Positions 47,246-57,981 of a stretch of DNA of 57,981 bases are shown here, piece by piece; within the stretch, counting starts at the first letter, position 1, and each line of letters begins with the position of its first letter. Source of the DNA: Spongospora subterranea f. sp. subterranea (Eukaryota; Endomyxa: Phytomyxea; Phytomyxea; Plasmodiophorida); the NCBI GenBank assembly GCA_049724395.1, contig JAUGWO010000246.1, forward strand, positions 1 through 57,981, in the 5' to 3' direction. The translations under genes and the position numbers were made by a program. The notes beneath the pieces were generated by a model. That model worked only from the letters and a program-made list of their open reading frames with translations, was not told the DNA's origin and did no database searches.

Positions 47246-47705
47246 AATTTGATTATAGCACAATGGAACGCATGTTCATTAAGCGAGCAGATGGCAACCG
47301 AACTGGCCCACTTTGCGAGTCAACACCTAATAGATGTAATCTGTATTGCAGAGCTGAAACATCGACGCAAAATTCATGGATTTCCACACTACGAGACTGA
47401 TGATCGATGCACACAATCATGAATATTTTGGCGAGAACATGTCAAAATAGAAAAACTATATCCACCGGCAATTCGATGCTTTGGACAATTCGCAATTACA
47501 ACACAAATTGTAATATTATTCGACGAAATGATACTGATACACACATATATCCCACCTGATATTGACAGACCAACTGGAAAACCATACTGGGAGCTGATTG
47601 AAATCTTTTCAGAGACAAGAAAAGAGTCAAATCTCATCACAGGAGACCAAAATACTAGAGATAAGAGATTTGTCAAAAAGGCACAAATCATAAAGAAAAC
47701 CACAC
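47246..47705 (+). mobile_element. LINE endonuclease fragment
   Basis: 'LIIAQWNACSLSEQMATELA' followed by 'DVICIAELKHRRKIHGFPHY' is the start of an APE-type endonuclease domain of a non-LTR retrotransposon. 'LIHTYIPPDIDRP' and 'NLITGDQNTRD' follow as later endonuclease blocks, with frame changes. A mariner element begins directly after it at 47713, and the reverse transcriptase part is absent. Confidence 0.7.
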
Positions 47706-47712
47706 TGTAACA

Positions 47713-49202
47713 TACTCCCTCCGTTCGGAAATAAAAGTCCTGTTTGAAATAAGTGCGTGGATTAAGGTTGTTTATAGCGCAACCCCCTTGTTAGAATTGG
47801 ATCATGAGGCAGCCCTCAAGTGCAATTCTGTCCCGAAATTTTGAGCTTCGAGGGTCATTTCTAACTATAAATAGGTCCGCATAAAAATTAGGGTTTACAG
47901 GATTTGTTTAAGCGGCACCGCTGCATCGACATTGTTGATCTAACATCTGAAAACACTGCACCTGCAGAAGACCTCAGCCGAGCTGGAGAAGACAACATGG
48001 CTTCTGAGAAAGCAATAGCCGAGATTCAACAGTCAGCGGATATCGTCATCGTTCCAGAAGAATTTGCTGGTAGAAAAGGAGAGAAAAACCTTATTGATGA
48101 TCAGCGGCGCGTGATATACGAATATATTTTGAAGATGAGTATTGCAGGAAAGTTTGTTGGTGGGTCAATTGCATCAGCAAGTCGTCAATTCGCTGTTTCG
48201 CGCAGAACTGTGAGTAAGATATGGAACCAGTTTTAGGGAGTGAAAACCAGTGGCAACGGAATACATCCTGCCGTTCTTTTTTCACAAAAACGAGGAAACG
48301 TTGGTCGAAAGAAAATCATCATTGATCCAGAGAGAATCAAACAAATTCCGTTACAACAACGATCGAACATTCGGTCGCTAGCGTGCGCGTTGAATCTTTC
48401 CGCATCCACAGTACATGCAAGAGTCAAGGACGGAGTTCTGAAGGCGCACTCAAACGCAATAAAGCCATTCCTCACTGAGGCCAATATGATGACAAGGCTG
48501 AAGTTTTGCATCTCCATGGTAACCGTGTCACCCAATCTCAATCCAGTTTTTCATGACATGATGAACGTTGTCCATATTGACGAGAAATGGTTTTATATGA
48601 CTCAAACTACTCGACGATTTTACTTGGCGTCAGATGAAACTCCACCACATCGTACTTGCAAGAGCAAACGCTCCATCATCAAAGTTATGTTCATGGCAGC
48701 AGTAGCTCGACCGCGATGGGACCGGGCTAGGAACAAATGGTTCAACGAAAAGCTGGGAATATTCCCATTTGTCTTCCAAGAACCAGCAAAACGAAGCAGC
48801 AAAAACCGCCCGATTGGAACTATGGTCACCAAACCCATTGAGGCCATTAACAAAGACGTGATCAGAAAGTGCCTTATTGACAAAGTCATGCCAGCGATTC
48901 GTTTGAAATGGCCAGGTTATTGGACTGGACCCATCTATATCCAGCAGGACAATGCCAGACCACATATTCACGCTTCAGACGAAGAATTTATTAATGAGGT
49001 GAGAAAAGATGGATTTGACATTCAGTTGACCTTTCAGCCAGCGAACAGCCCAGACCTGAACGTTCTTGATCTGGGCTTTTTTCGTGCCATTCAATCCCTC
49101 CAGCACCAACGAGCACCCAAAATATCGACGAACTGGTCGACGCTGTCACAATTTCATTTGAGAAAATGGATAGGGAAAAGCTTAACGATATCTTTTTAAC
49201 TC
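47713..49202 (+). mobile_element. Mariner-like element copy 2, broken transposase, 5' end kept
   Basis: The 5' end 'ctccctccgttcggaaataa' (from ~47714, after TA) is a mariner terminal repeat. The transposase is nearly identical to that at 5938-7353. It lacks the ATG used there (a 3-bp deletion in 'gaaaacactgcacc'), has a stop/frame lesion after 'SKIWNQF' near 48236, and another frame change near 49115 that ends it before the C-terminus. The open piece 48240-49199 keeps all three catalytic Asp blocks. The 3' end and terminal repeat are missing. Confidence 0.88.
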
Positions 49203-49364
49203 TCTGATGCGCCTTAGCGCTCTTCTCATACCTGTCCGTAATACCTGTCCGTATTCCGTACGTATTATGAATACAGAGCTCTTTTTGACTGAACGTTCTA
49301 ATTCAACGCCCTTGGGCTGCAACAGTGATCACTACTTGGCTTCCTCCTTAGGGCGTAAAAGTTT

Positions 49365-49916
49365 ATGCAATTGAGGTCAGGGAAAACCAGCAACAATCCC
49401 ATGACGCCTTCTTCTATACCGACCAACCGAAGTTCTGATGCCAAACCAACCATAACCCCTTCTTCTGTACCGACGAACCAAATTTCTGATGCCAAACCAA
49501 AAATCTCTTATCTGGATCCCTCTGCCTCACTCCAAGCTGTTTTCACAAGTTTTATGCAACAACAGCGACAAACCAACCAAGTGATGAGCCAGCTGCTACT
49601 GCAACTTTGTAAAGAGTCAAAGACTGACGAGCCCGCTGTCTCTGCTCAAGCTCCTGCCACGAAAACTTATCCCATTTCCTCGTCTGAACTACCAAAGTTC
49701 AGTGAGATTATTTCTACTGATGATGCCTTTCGCTACCTGGGCACAGCGGATATCAGAGGCCTATCGGATGACGATCGTCTGATTGTCCGATCCTTCAAAT
49801 TTTTTTCCTTTAGGGCGCGCTTCACCAAGCTAACCCGATTACTTGGAGATGATGCCAGACTGCAACATCTTTACTGTTGTCTAGTTGACGGCAAGCCCAG
49901 GAACGAGCCGTGCTAG
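49365..49916 (+). CDS. Retroelement ORF1-like (gag-like) fragment
   Basis: An ATG-started 183-aa ORF begins 'MQLRSGKTSNN', as do many retroelement first ORFs. It has an internal 11-residue repeat ('PSSIPTNRSSDAKP' and 'PSSVPTNQISDAKP'), a Gln-rich helical part and an acidic domain ('DDAFRYLGTADIRGLSDDDR'). It is followed at once by a 193-bp sequence shared with the region just before the Penelope-like RT at 56.9 kb. It is a relic; family assignment is uncertain. Confidence 0.4.
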   Translation: MQLRSGKTSNNPMTPSSIPTNRSSDAKPTITPSSVPTNQISDAKPKISYLDPSASLQAVFTSFMQQQRQTNQVMSQLLLQLCKESKTDEPAVSAQAPATKTYPISSSELPKFSEIISTDDAFRYLGTADIRGLSDDDRLIVRSFKFFSFRARFTKLTRLLGDDARLQHLYCCLVDGKPRNEPC

Positions 49917-49918
49917 TG

Positions 49919-50111
49919 GGCACTGGCAAAATTTGGATTCGCCTTTAAAAACAGAGATGTCAACAAACGCAACCGAAAGCGTTATTTAAACGCTCTGAGA
50001 GCGTCAAAATGATTTTGTTTTTGGTCAAAAAATGAAATTCGGGGGTTTTTATCATGATAAAAAAGATGGTGTCGTTTGTTTTTGGTGAGCCACGATCCTC
50101 GAAGTGGTCTA
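49919..50111 (+). repeat. ~190-bp dispersed repeat (partner 56727-56914)
   Basis: The two copies are the same orientation and highly similar, including 'cagagatgtcaacaaacgca', 'cgctctgagagcgtcaaaat' and 'gatggtgtcgtttgtttttg'. In the partner the repeat runs directly into a Penelope-like reverse transcriptase ORF; here it is followed by unrelated sequence. It probably marks two copies of one retroelement family. Confidence 0.9.
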
Positions 50112-50274
50112 TCAATCTGAGCATTCATTGCCGTTATTCCTCCTGCAATAACGTCGCCTTAACCGCAGCAATGGGTGGGACATTAATACCATCTGACTGG
50201 TGTTTGTAGCAATGACATTGTCATAGCATGACTTAACCCTCATCAATAAAATTAGTGTTGTAAACGACTGTTCT

Positions 50275-51005
50275 AAATTTCCGTATAATGCCGGGAGAAT
50301 GGAACGTTAACTTACCAGCAGATTTCTCTAATCTTTTGACAAACATGGCAATTGATTCATTCGCTCCTTTCCTGCAGTCCAATAATTCTTCCGTTGCATG
50401 CATTATTGATGCGATATTCTGTGGATTGAAAAAGTCCCACCAGGGCTTTCCAACACAAAGCAGCAGTAGCTTAATCTTGTACTCCCGATAAAAAGGCGGC
50501 TTCGTCCTTTAGAAAATGCATACAGATTAACGTCCTCGCACTAATGTCTTTCTTAACATCTGATTGTGTCACCAGGATGGGCAACTGCTCAATTGGGCTT
50601 CCATCTTCCTTATCGCCTATTATGGTCATTGACCCATACTGCTTGAAGATTTGCACTGCCCGTTTAGCAAATGGGAAAACTTTATCCCTATTTCAGTCAA
50701 ATCTTTGTATAGGTATTGATAACCTTGATATATAATCTTGGTCTCTGGAATCGAAGGATTGTTGACTATCGATGTCCTCGGACGCATAACTTGACCGCTT
50801 CGCCTTTAACCGGAGATATAGCTCAATCTTCTGTCTCCTTTGTTCCGCTGCTTAACACCTTTCTAATTCGTCATCGGGAAGTTTCATGATTGAATCGATA
50901 TCTACGCCATCATTGTCATAGGAGTATTGAACTTCCTGTGGTGAGTATTTCATGTCATCTTCATCCACCGGCTTTCCTAATCCGTTCATATTAACGACGC
51001 TCCAG
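50275..51005 (-). mobile_element. Gag-like retroelement relic
   Basis: On the minus strand, pieces such as 'MNGLGKPVDEDDMKYS', 'AVQIFKQYGSMTIIGDKE' and 'CRKGANESIAMFVKRLEKSA' resemble a capsid-type gag, the last fitting the 'kqg.eSv..fv.rle' pattern. It is broken in several places, and no LTR or pol was found beside it. Confidence 0.4.
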
Positions 51006-51327
51006 CGCGTTATTCGACTGTTAATCTAAGAAGGTGAATAGGAAAGTGTTTATTTCGGGATATTTAGATACACATAAGTGAACTTCTTGTGTTGACGCGG
51101 TGTAGACGTCGTCGGCGTGTCAACAATTTTTGAGCCAAATCAATCTTTTGGGTCATTTTCAACACTCCGCGCGGTGGAGTCTGGAGATGCTCTAAAATGT
51201 TCCTTGTTCAATTTCTACCATTTCATATCAGCTTTCAGAAAGATTTACTAAAAGAGGGACGTAAATAATAAAAACTTCATCAAAAATCAATTGACTCATA
51301 ATTTGAGGAAATTTTATGTCTCAATAT

Positions 51328-52507
51328 TTAGGGGTCGTGTGAGCCATTGTCTGAGGAGTCACTCAGCGGCGTCACAACATTTAGTTGTTCTTCCGAATTT
51401 ACAATGTGGGACCTTTGAGCAATTTCTTTGCACAGCACTTTATCTCTGGCGGAAGCTAAGGTAACAAACCTAACAGTCCCATCCTCCTCGCAGTCTAACT
51501 CCGAGTGGAGTTCTTTGTTAACAAATCGATTCATTGTTCTCAAAAAATTCCAATGCTCTTCCGAAAATACATCTTTTAATTCCTGTTGAACATAGCTCCG
51601 ATGGGCTGGTTGGTTGGGCGACTCCGCTGCTTTAAACACATCTCCAATGGTCGGAGCATCTCGAAAATTCCAAGGAACTAGGAAAGGGATTGATAAACAG
51701 AATACAGAACATGCAACGCACTTACAATCATAGTCGTAGGACAGACCCCGAGCAACTGAATTAAGATATTGTCGCGAGTCCTTAAATACTTTGTCGCCCT
51801 TGTAAAGCTTATGACGGGAACGGCTGACTAGACAAGTAAAAATTTATCAAACTCAATCAAAGTGTGTGGAACATTATTGAATAAAGAATTTGGTAAACGC
51901 AACAACATGGTAACAGACTTAATTAATCGAACTGGTAAACAAGTTTACACAATAAAACAATGCTAGCATGAGAACCGATTTTGAATACTACTATGTATAT
52001 CGATCAAAATATTAAGCGTAATATATATAATAATAAACATGATCAATTCTATATCAGTCCGATTAAATGATAACTAACATGATCAATATAAACACAATCT
52101 GAGCCATATAATACCCAACACGATCCACATAAAACAAGTTGGCGACATGAAACAAGTCGGATATAGCAAAATATATCTATATAAAAATAAAGTACGAGAA
52201 ATAAAACATTTTTACCAGGTTTTGGCAGCAGAGCCGTGAGCGCGGCTTTCTCTTGATGGAGCGCGGCTTTCTCTTGATGGAGCGCGGCTTTCTCTTGATG
52301 GAGCGCGGCTTTCTCTTAATGGAGCGCGGCTTTCTCTTGACGAAGCTCCGTTAGATACCCCTCATTGTCATTTTTTTCCTGGGCGGCATTTAGCTTAGCC
52401 TTGACTTCAGCGATCTCAGCCTCAACAGCGTCGAGCTTCGCCTCAACGCCGGTGACATTCGCCTTGATTTCGGCGATCTCAGTCTGTACTTGCTCGATAG
52501 TCGACAT
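51328..52507 (-). CDS. Coiled-coil protein with QEKAALH heptad repeats, three exons
   Basis: Exons: complement(52216-52507), complement(51726-51827), complement(51328-51677), with GT-AG introns and matching phases, giving 247 codons. The N-terminal 97 residues are a coiled coil ('EIAEIKANVTGVEAKLDAVE'), followed by heptads '(R)QEKAALH' encoded by a 21-bp repeat. The remainder ('GDKVFKDSRQYLNSVARGL', 'YVQQELKDVFSEEHWNFL') looks globular and acidic at the end; no family was recognised. The second heptad contains CAA changed to TAA (52316-52318), which would stop translation after 64 residues; all the other repeats keep CAA. The sequence may be a recent null allele, a pseudogene or an assembly error. 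Confidence 0.6.
52238..52342. repeat. 21-bp tandem repeat, 5 copies
   Basis: The unit 'gagcgcggctttctcttgatg' occupies 52238-52258, 52259-52279, 52280-52300, 52301-52321 and 52322-52342. Copies are identical except one substitution in the fourth and two in the fifth. On the minus strand each copy encodes one coiled-coil heptad, so unit number sets coil length. Confidence 0.96.
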
Positions 52508-52789
52508 GCAATAGATCAAAATACTAATGAGAGGACACTCCGTGACTCACACTCTGCCACTACAAACCCGAGTCGGGATTGCGAGCACCCTAAAATGGGG
52601 AGGATGGAATGGTGATCACTTTTTGATCACTTCTCACTTTTGATCACTGACTGTGGTGGAGGGCGCGACACTGGTTAGGTATGTACAGTCTTATTCGCCT
52701 TAACTCCACACTTGTTTCAATTTGGTTTATTAGAAAATGCGCGCAACTGCGCAAACTTAATTTGCGCGTAAGCCAGGTTTACAGCAAAT

Positions 52790-53120
52790 TCAATAGGGGG
52801 TCAATTTGTTTCCGTCCTCCCCGCAAACACGATAGGCGTCCATGTACCGGAAACACTTATTTGCAAACCTTTGAATCGTTGCTAACGAAACGCTGTTCAA
52901 AGCCAATGGGACAATTGTTTGAAGGTCTTTAAACGAATATGTACAGTTCCTTCTGGTGAAAAATTTGAAAGCCGCCCAGTACATCTCGATGAAGTTGAAT
53001 TCGCAATGGAATTTGGGATAAAAGTCTAATAAAATCCATCATTCTTAAAAACTACTTCTTGTAAGCAACATTTTTGTTCCTGGAAATCGGGTTGCTTTTG
53101 CAACAACTCCATGCCCCCGG
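52790..53120 (-). pseudogene. DDE transposase C-terminal fragment, fungal type
   Basis: The minus strand reads 'PDFQEQKCCLQ', then, after lost sequence, '[18 protein letters not shown]' and '[17 protein letters not shown]'. These are the terminal catalytic and C-terminal blocks of the same family as the relic at 28.9-29.8 kb. The 5' part is missing or beyond recognition. Confidence 0.65.
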
Positions 53121-53289
53121 AACGCATCCGCCGAAGCCGCACAAGGTACCACCGGACAGGTCATCGTCGTGTTGTGAGAGATCAGCTTTTTGGTGCTTTC
53201 TCTTCGGATAATCCAGCAATGTGATGTGCTGGTGTTGCAACTTTTGCAGCGCCTCCTAATTCAGCTCTCTTTGAAGTATCGCCTGCAAT

Positions 53290-54873
53290 GACTGAGCAGG
53301 TATCGAACGAATGGATCCGACACTAAGCGGAAGTTGTTTTTGGGATCCGATCAAATGGAATATCCGGCCTCGTTGCAGTATAAGTTGTCAAAGATTTTGC
53401 CAGAGATGACGCGGTCGAAATTATGCAAATCGAACCCATATAGCAACTTCGTCTTCATATGATGATGAGCATCTAAAAACAGCTGGGACACCATAAGGGA
53501 CAAGTGATCAATCGAGATCGAAAACAATCAACTGCTGACGATAACGTCCTGCAATCATCGCCAGCCCAATAAAACTGGGGCATTTCTGGCTGTGCTCCAA
53601 CGATTACGGAGAGGAGTCGCAACAATTCTTGCACTGAGTTGAAAGGTGAATTGAAGCCATGCCCATTCGGATCTGAACAGTTCAAAAACCACCATTGAGC
53701 GGGCCCAGAATTGGATCTCTGATAATCCGGATGAGATCTTCAGTGGGCTCCGAAACGTTTAGCCGGATTCATCGTTGATGATCATATTAGAAAAGATTAC
53801 GAATCTATACACCATGAAATGGTGCGGAGCACTCTGAAAATCACATGTTTGACAAAATACACTCTTCAGCAGTTGCTGAATCATCGGAAGCATGTGGTTA
53901 GGCTCATGATCAAGAGCATGGGATCGAATTGCGTCGATCGCGCTGTCAAGCTGGCTGTCGTCAATGATGAGGCTCAAATACGTCGTCGCATCATCCGCGG
54001 TCATGCGACAGAGCATGAGAATCAACCGGGCAAGTCTTGCTGCACAGCGTCTACGGGTTGAAAGCTCCTGATATCCATGAAACCCACGCGGCTCGACATT
54101 AGCGTTGACGTTGCCGCCAAGGATCTTGCGCAGAGTTATGAATGAGAGCTTCGCAATGTATACGTGCACTTGATCGACAAACTCATTGGCCGCGTCAAGG
54201 ACTGCTATCTCGAACTGCTCTTCAGGATCGGCCCCTTTGGCTAAATCAATTTATTCTTCAGGGCTGGCTGAACTGAACTCAGTTGCGATTTTCAAAGTTT
54301 GTCCCAGTTCGTGGATTGTAGGAGGGATGTCGGCATCGTTCGTCAAGAATTGGTTGCGCGCCATTCTGAGTAGTGATGAACTGGTCAAGAGCTTGGTTAA
54401 ATTGCACGTCATCGATGGGAATATTTGTTGACGGCGATGGTAGCAGATTTTGTGAAAAAGTGGGAAAGACACCGAAATACTTTCTAGAATGAGCTGTTCA
54501 AGCAATGAGATACATCTTTGATGCGAATTGAGAACTTACTGGGAAACAGAGACTGCAGTTGACATGGTCGATATGAATATGAATGAAACCGAGCGTCAAC
54601 ATGATGATCACGAAAATGCCTGCCCATGGTTTCAGAACGAGGACAATAAGCGCACGAAAGGCATTGATATCCCGAGATGATTTTGACGCCAGGTACAGGT
54701 GGTAATAATTGGCAACTCGGCTCCATGTATTGTTTCAGTGAATGATGATTGGCAGAACATATTTCAGCTTCAATCAGCAATAGTGCTTGTTTGACAAAGG
54801 CCAAAGAGGGAGTAGTGCCAGTATGTTTGTCTCGAATGTGTCTTAATAAAAAAATCACAAAACTCAAAAACAC
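53290..54873 (-). pseudogene. Decayed large C2H2-containing gene
   Basis: Open pieces in changing frames run 54873 to 53290. The first holds a zinc-finger-like 'CLSCAYCPRSETMGRHFRDHH' and a strand-rich follow-on. Later pieces ('RRCAARLARLILMLCRMTAD', 'LPMIQQLLKSVFCQTCDFQ', 'FWARSMVVFELFRS') resemble the N-terminal region found on fungal helicase-linked C2H2 proteins. That resemblance is from memory and weak. No helicase motifs are present. Confidence 0.33.
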
Positions 54874-55200
54874 AATTTGAATTACTCTCAGACATTAATT
54901 CATCGATTTTCATCAAAGCAAGAACTCACAAAACTCAAAAGCACAATTTCAGTCGCTCTCTGACACTCTCTCTCTCTGACACGCTCTCTGGCTCTCTCTC
55001 TGTTCATTGATATTCATCCAAAACGACAACTCACAAAACTCATAAACACAACTTGAATCACTCTTTGACATCAATTCACCGATTTCCATCACAACAACAT
55101 CTCACAAAACTCAAAAACACAACTTGAATCGCTCTCTGACATCAATTCATCAATTTTGACATTCTCTCTGACACACTCTCTCTGACATCCTCTCTGAAAC
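54850..55200. repeat. Imperfect 70-100-bp tandem repeats with CT-rich microsatellite
   Basis: Four diverged copies start near 54853, 54929, 55030 and 55102, each beginning 'cacaaaactca.aa.cacaa' and continuing 'tc.ctct.tgacat.aattca'. Between them are runs of 'ctctctctgaca'. No coding potential. Confidence 0.85.
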
Positions 55201-56459
55201 ATTGCGCTCCAAAAATGATTCATCGAATTTCACCAATTTTGGGCAATTTTCAATACCGAAAATCGACGCTTGTCTGAGTAAACACTTTGATCACGCTCCA
55301 AAACCCCTTCATCAAACTTCACCAACTATGGAAAACTGAAAATCGACACTTGAACCAGGTTGAAGCAACAATTTCGGCGAATTTCACAACGACGAAAATC
55401 ACAAAATTAGAACCCCAATAAGTGTGTTCATGTCATGGATATGGATCGATTGATTAGACTTGAGAGACTGACGTCAGGTTATTAATTGTGGTCCTTGATT
55501 GTTTTATTCTAGTCCCCAGTTTTCAAAAAACTTGGCCACTCCTGGCCAAATAAATTCCATACCTGTAAAACAGCTTCTGCTGTCGAAAAAATCGAACCGA
55601 ATCCAAAATGATGTCTCCTGTTTTCCTACTTCTTCAAAGGCAGACAGGATGATGAGGCCCACTCCGAGGAGCTCTTCCTCGTCTCTTACATCTCCAAGCC
55701 ACTGAAAACCAGACCTGCCACAAATACGGAGGCAGGCCACTCTCTCACCACAATCGGCTGTCTTCGGGGCTGTGCTCAACAACACAAACTGGTTCCATCA
55801 AATGGCAACTATCCTGCAACACACTAGGTTCACTCTGACCTAATATTAATTCCATTGTCGCCATCGACTTCGCGGACCGAAAACGTTATAGATCCACAAA
55901 GCCGCAAACTAGTCACGATAAACAGGGACTCCTGCTGAGTAATCAGCAACCTCAAAAATCGAAACAGAGCATGATTTGATCCCCTAAAGAAATGCCGTCA
56001 AATTGAAGAAAAAACGGATTTGGCGACCTGATCTGCCATTCAAAGGATGGCGAGGCTGTAGATGAAAACTGACGCCTACCTAGCTAATATATATTTCGTC
56101 TGAAAAATAAAATCCATTGAAGGTGATTGGAGGAAAAACATTCGTTGCATTGAACAAAAAATTTGATGATACGAGGATCGTGGTGCTCAAACAATATAAA
56201 ACAAACCGCGAATCAAAGGGCCTTCAGGTTGCAGAGAGAGTTTGAAATGTGCAGCATCTGGATCTCAGAATGAAAGGGACAAACACGGATTGGTGAGATG
56301 GCCTGACATGCAAAGTATAAAAAAGGTGCGATGAAAACTGACGGGAACCTGGGGATGATGAATCGTTAAAAATTGAAAACGTACAGCGAATGACAACTCA
56401 GTACTAACTCGGTAACTGCAATTTAATCTTCGAGTTTGAGCAGACAGTAACCCACACTG
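55201..56459. other. No gene recognised
   Basis: The only notable ORF is 55504-55785 on the minus strand (93 aa, ATG start, 'ERVACLRICGRSGFQWLGD'). It has no assigned family and no splice partners seen. Confidence 0.35.
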
Positions 56460-56726
56460 AATGAGAGAAAAGTTGGGGAAACTGGCGAACAGAAATCAAA
56501 AGCTGAACAGGACCAATGATATTAATACGTCGACGAACCCATTTCAATATCTAAAGGTACAACGAGGATTCAGCACCGGTGCGCCATTTCGACCATGCCA
56601 ACGCAGCACCAACAACTATGACACGGTCGTCGCCGGTATGGACTCACCGCCTTCCCGATAACGCGCCGAAATCCTTCCAGATAACCATGTCCAAACTTGG
56701 ACGGCCAGGTGAAATACTGCGTAGGC

Positions 56727-56914
56727 ACTTGGCAAAATTTGAATTCGCCTTTCAAAACAGAGATGTCAACAAACGCAACAGAAAACGTTAAACGCTCTGA
56801 GAGCGTCAAAATAATTTTGTTTTTGGTCAAAAATCGAAAATCGGGGTTTTTGATCATGATAAAAAGATGGTGTCGTTTGTTTTTGGTGAGCCACGATTCT
56901 CGAAGTGGTCTATA
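56727..56914 (+). repeat. ~190-bp dispersed repeat, second copy
   Basis: Matches 49919-50111. It ends where the Penelope-like reverse transcriptase frame starts, so it belongs to the 5' part of that element or to its upstream ORF. Confidence 0.9.
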
Positions 56915-57768
56915 CTATTGAAGAAAAAACGCAGAACGTTATGCTTCGTCGTATATGCCAGTTTATTTGCCAACAAAACTATTTCAAATACGGTGATAAC
57001 GTGTTTCAACAACTAAAAGGAATCGCTATGGGTACAAATGCCGCCGTTCAATGCGCGAATCTGTTCCTGGATTCCTTCGATTCACACTTCGCTCCGATGA
57101 CCATGAGTTATCATCGTTACATCGACGACATCTTCTTCAACTTCAACGGCGATGAGGCACAGCTTCTAGAACTGTTAGACCAGATGAACAACCATATCAT
57201 CGATATCAAACTGACATGGACTTATTCAAAAAACCATGTCGACTTCCTGGACGTTACTGTCATGAAGGACATCGTGGGTAGAATCACTTTCAAAACATTT
57301 GCTAAACCAATTAGCACGTTTCAGTATTTACCACCACATTCAGCTCACCCACCGGCCACTCTAAAAGGCTATATCAAAGGCGAACTTATCCGTATCTGTC
57401 GCTGCAACTCTACGATCGATGACCGGCGCACAGCATGCCTACTTCTATTCCAACGGTTAAAGGACCGCGGATACAACGGCAAGTTCCTAATTAAGATTTT
57501 TGCTTTAATTGATTTATCTAATCGTCAAAATTTGGCCCGTCTGCCAAATCCCATTTTGCCAATGGTTCTTCCATACTATGTTTCTACAATACTGACGAAT
57601 ATCAGAGAAGTAATTCGACGCCTGAACGATCACCCTTGGACCAAAGAATCAGGTGTCCAATTCATCACAGCCTTCCGCCGCAATAGAAACATCCTATCTT
57701 TATGTTCGAGGTCGAACATATCGGAAGCACATATACTGCACCTAAACAACATAAATTCAGATGACTAG
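56905..57768 (+). mobile_element. Penelope-like reverse transcriptase, C-terminal part
   Basis: A 287-aa uninterrupted ORF. It holds 'FQQLKGIAMGTNAAVQCANL' (RT motif before the active site), 'YHRYIDDIFF' (catalytic YIDD), 'VDFLDVTVMKD', 'YLPPHSAHPPATLKGYI' and 'GELIRICRC', the run of motifs typical of Penelope-like RTs. The upstream fingers region is missing from this frame. No GIY-YIG endonuclease is seen before the window ends. These elements copy themselves through RNA and may prime at open DNA ends. Confidence 0.8.
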
Positions 57769-57981
57769 GCCAGTCCTCGGCTCTCGCGTTTTCGCCCGCT
57801 ATCGCGGGCACTCGAGTCGCCTGCCGGGTGAAATACCCTATTTTCAGTTGACTCCAGCTCCGGTTTCAACGAATAATTTCACGTAATAGAGTCCACAGTG
57901 CTTTAGTTAATGAAATCGCTACCAGGAGGAATAGGCCTGACCATTTCGATCAGCAACTACTGACGAACCCTAACCAGGAAA
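57769..57981. other. 3' flank of the Penelope-like element
   Basis: Non-coding. A short perfect hairpin, 'cgcccgc-tat-cgcgggc'-like, lies near 57805-57822. Nothing else was recognised. Confidence 0.4.

Noticed and set aside
57945-57981. Hammerhead ribozyme core ('ctgacga...gaaa') at the window end, as known in Penelope-like elements
   Set aside because: The bases between the two core boxes do not form a stem II, and the rest would lie outside the window.

Overview
The window is nuclear DNA of a flagellated, fungus-like eukaryote. Two conserved ciliary genes, CFAP53 and CEP104, show that the organism builds a flagellum. Short GT-AG introns, a secreted tyrosinase-like protein with a long repeat tail, and the mix of transposon families (plant-type DD39D mariner, MULE, Tnp2/CACTA-like, fungal-type DDE, Ty1, Ty3, Penelope-like) fit a zoosporic fungus (chytrid) best. 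An oomycete is the main alternative. This placement is inference; no ribosomal or other taxonomic marker is present.

Layout. 1-7.6 kb is transposon-rich: nested inverted repeats around a decayed MULE transposase and a Myb/NAM-like ORF, then a Tc1-like relic and one apparently intact mariner transposase. 7.7-15.6 kb is the host core: CFAP53 on the minus strand and a 16-exon CEP104 gene on the plus strand, divergent, with a small mariner-derived MITE between them. 15.6-20.4 kb holds a Ty3 relic, a 1.58 kb array of about 98 copies of a 16-bp unit, and a decayed mariner. 21.2-22.6 kb is an F-box gene. 23-31.7 kb is mostly a graveyard of DDE and MULE transposases and a second Ty3 relic. 32.2-33.0 kb is a small five-exon secreted or membrane protein gene with a duplicated exon. 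34.1-37.9 kb is a broken Ty1/Copia element lying 13 bp upstream of a tRNA-Asn gene. 39.5-43.7 kb is a large secreted glycoprotein gene with a histidine-depleted tyrosinase-like domain and an N-glycosylation-rich minisatellite. 44.9-49.2 kb stacks a CACTA relic, a LINE endonuclease fragment and a second mariner. 49.4-51.0 kb carries retroelement relics. 51.3-52.5 kb is a coiled-coil gene built partly on a 21-bp repeat. 52.8-54.9 kb holds further decayed genes. A Penelope-like reverse transcriptase ORF closes the window.

The two ciliary genes are the only ones with a clear shared role (axoneme, basal body and ciliary tip). The most novel-looking material is lineage-specific: the pseudo-tyrosinase repeat glycoprotein, the exon-duplicated small protein and the heptad-repeat coiled-coil protein. 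All three carry internal tandem duplications in coding DNA. Several host genes contain one or two isolated frame or stop lesions, which look at least as much like residual assembly errors as real decay.
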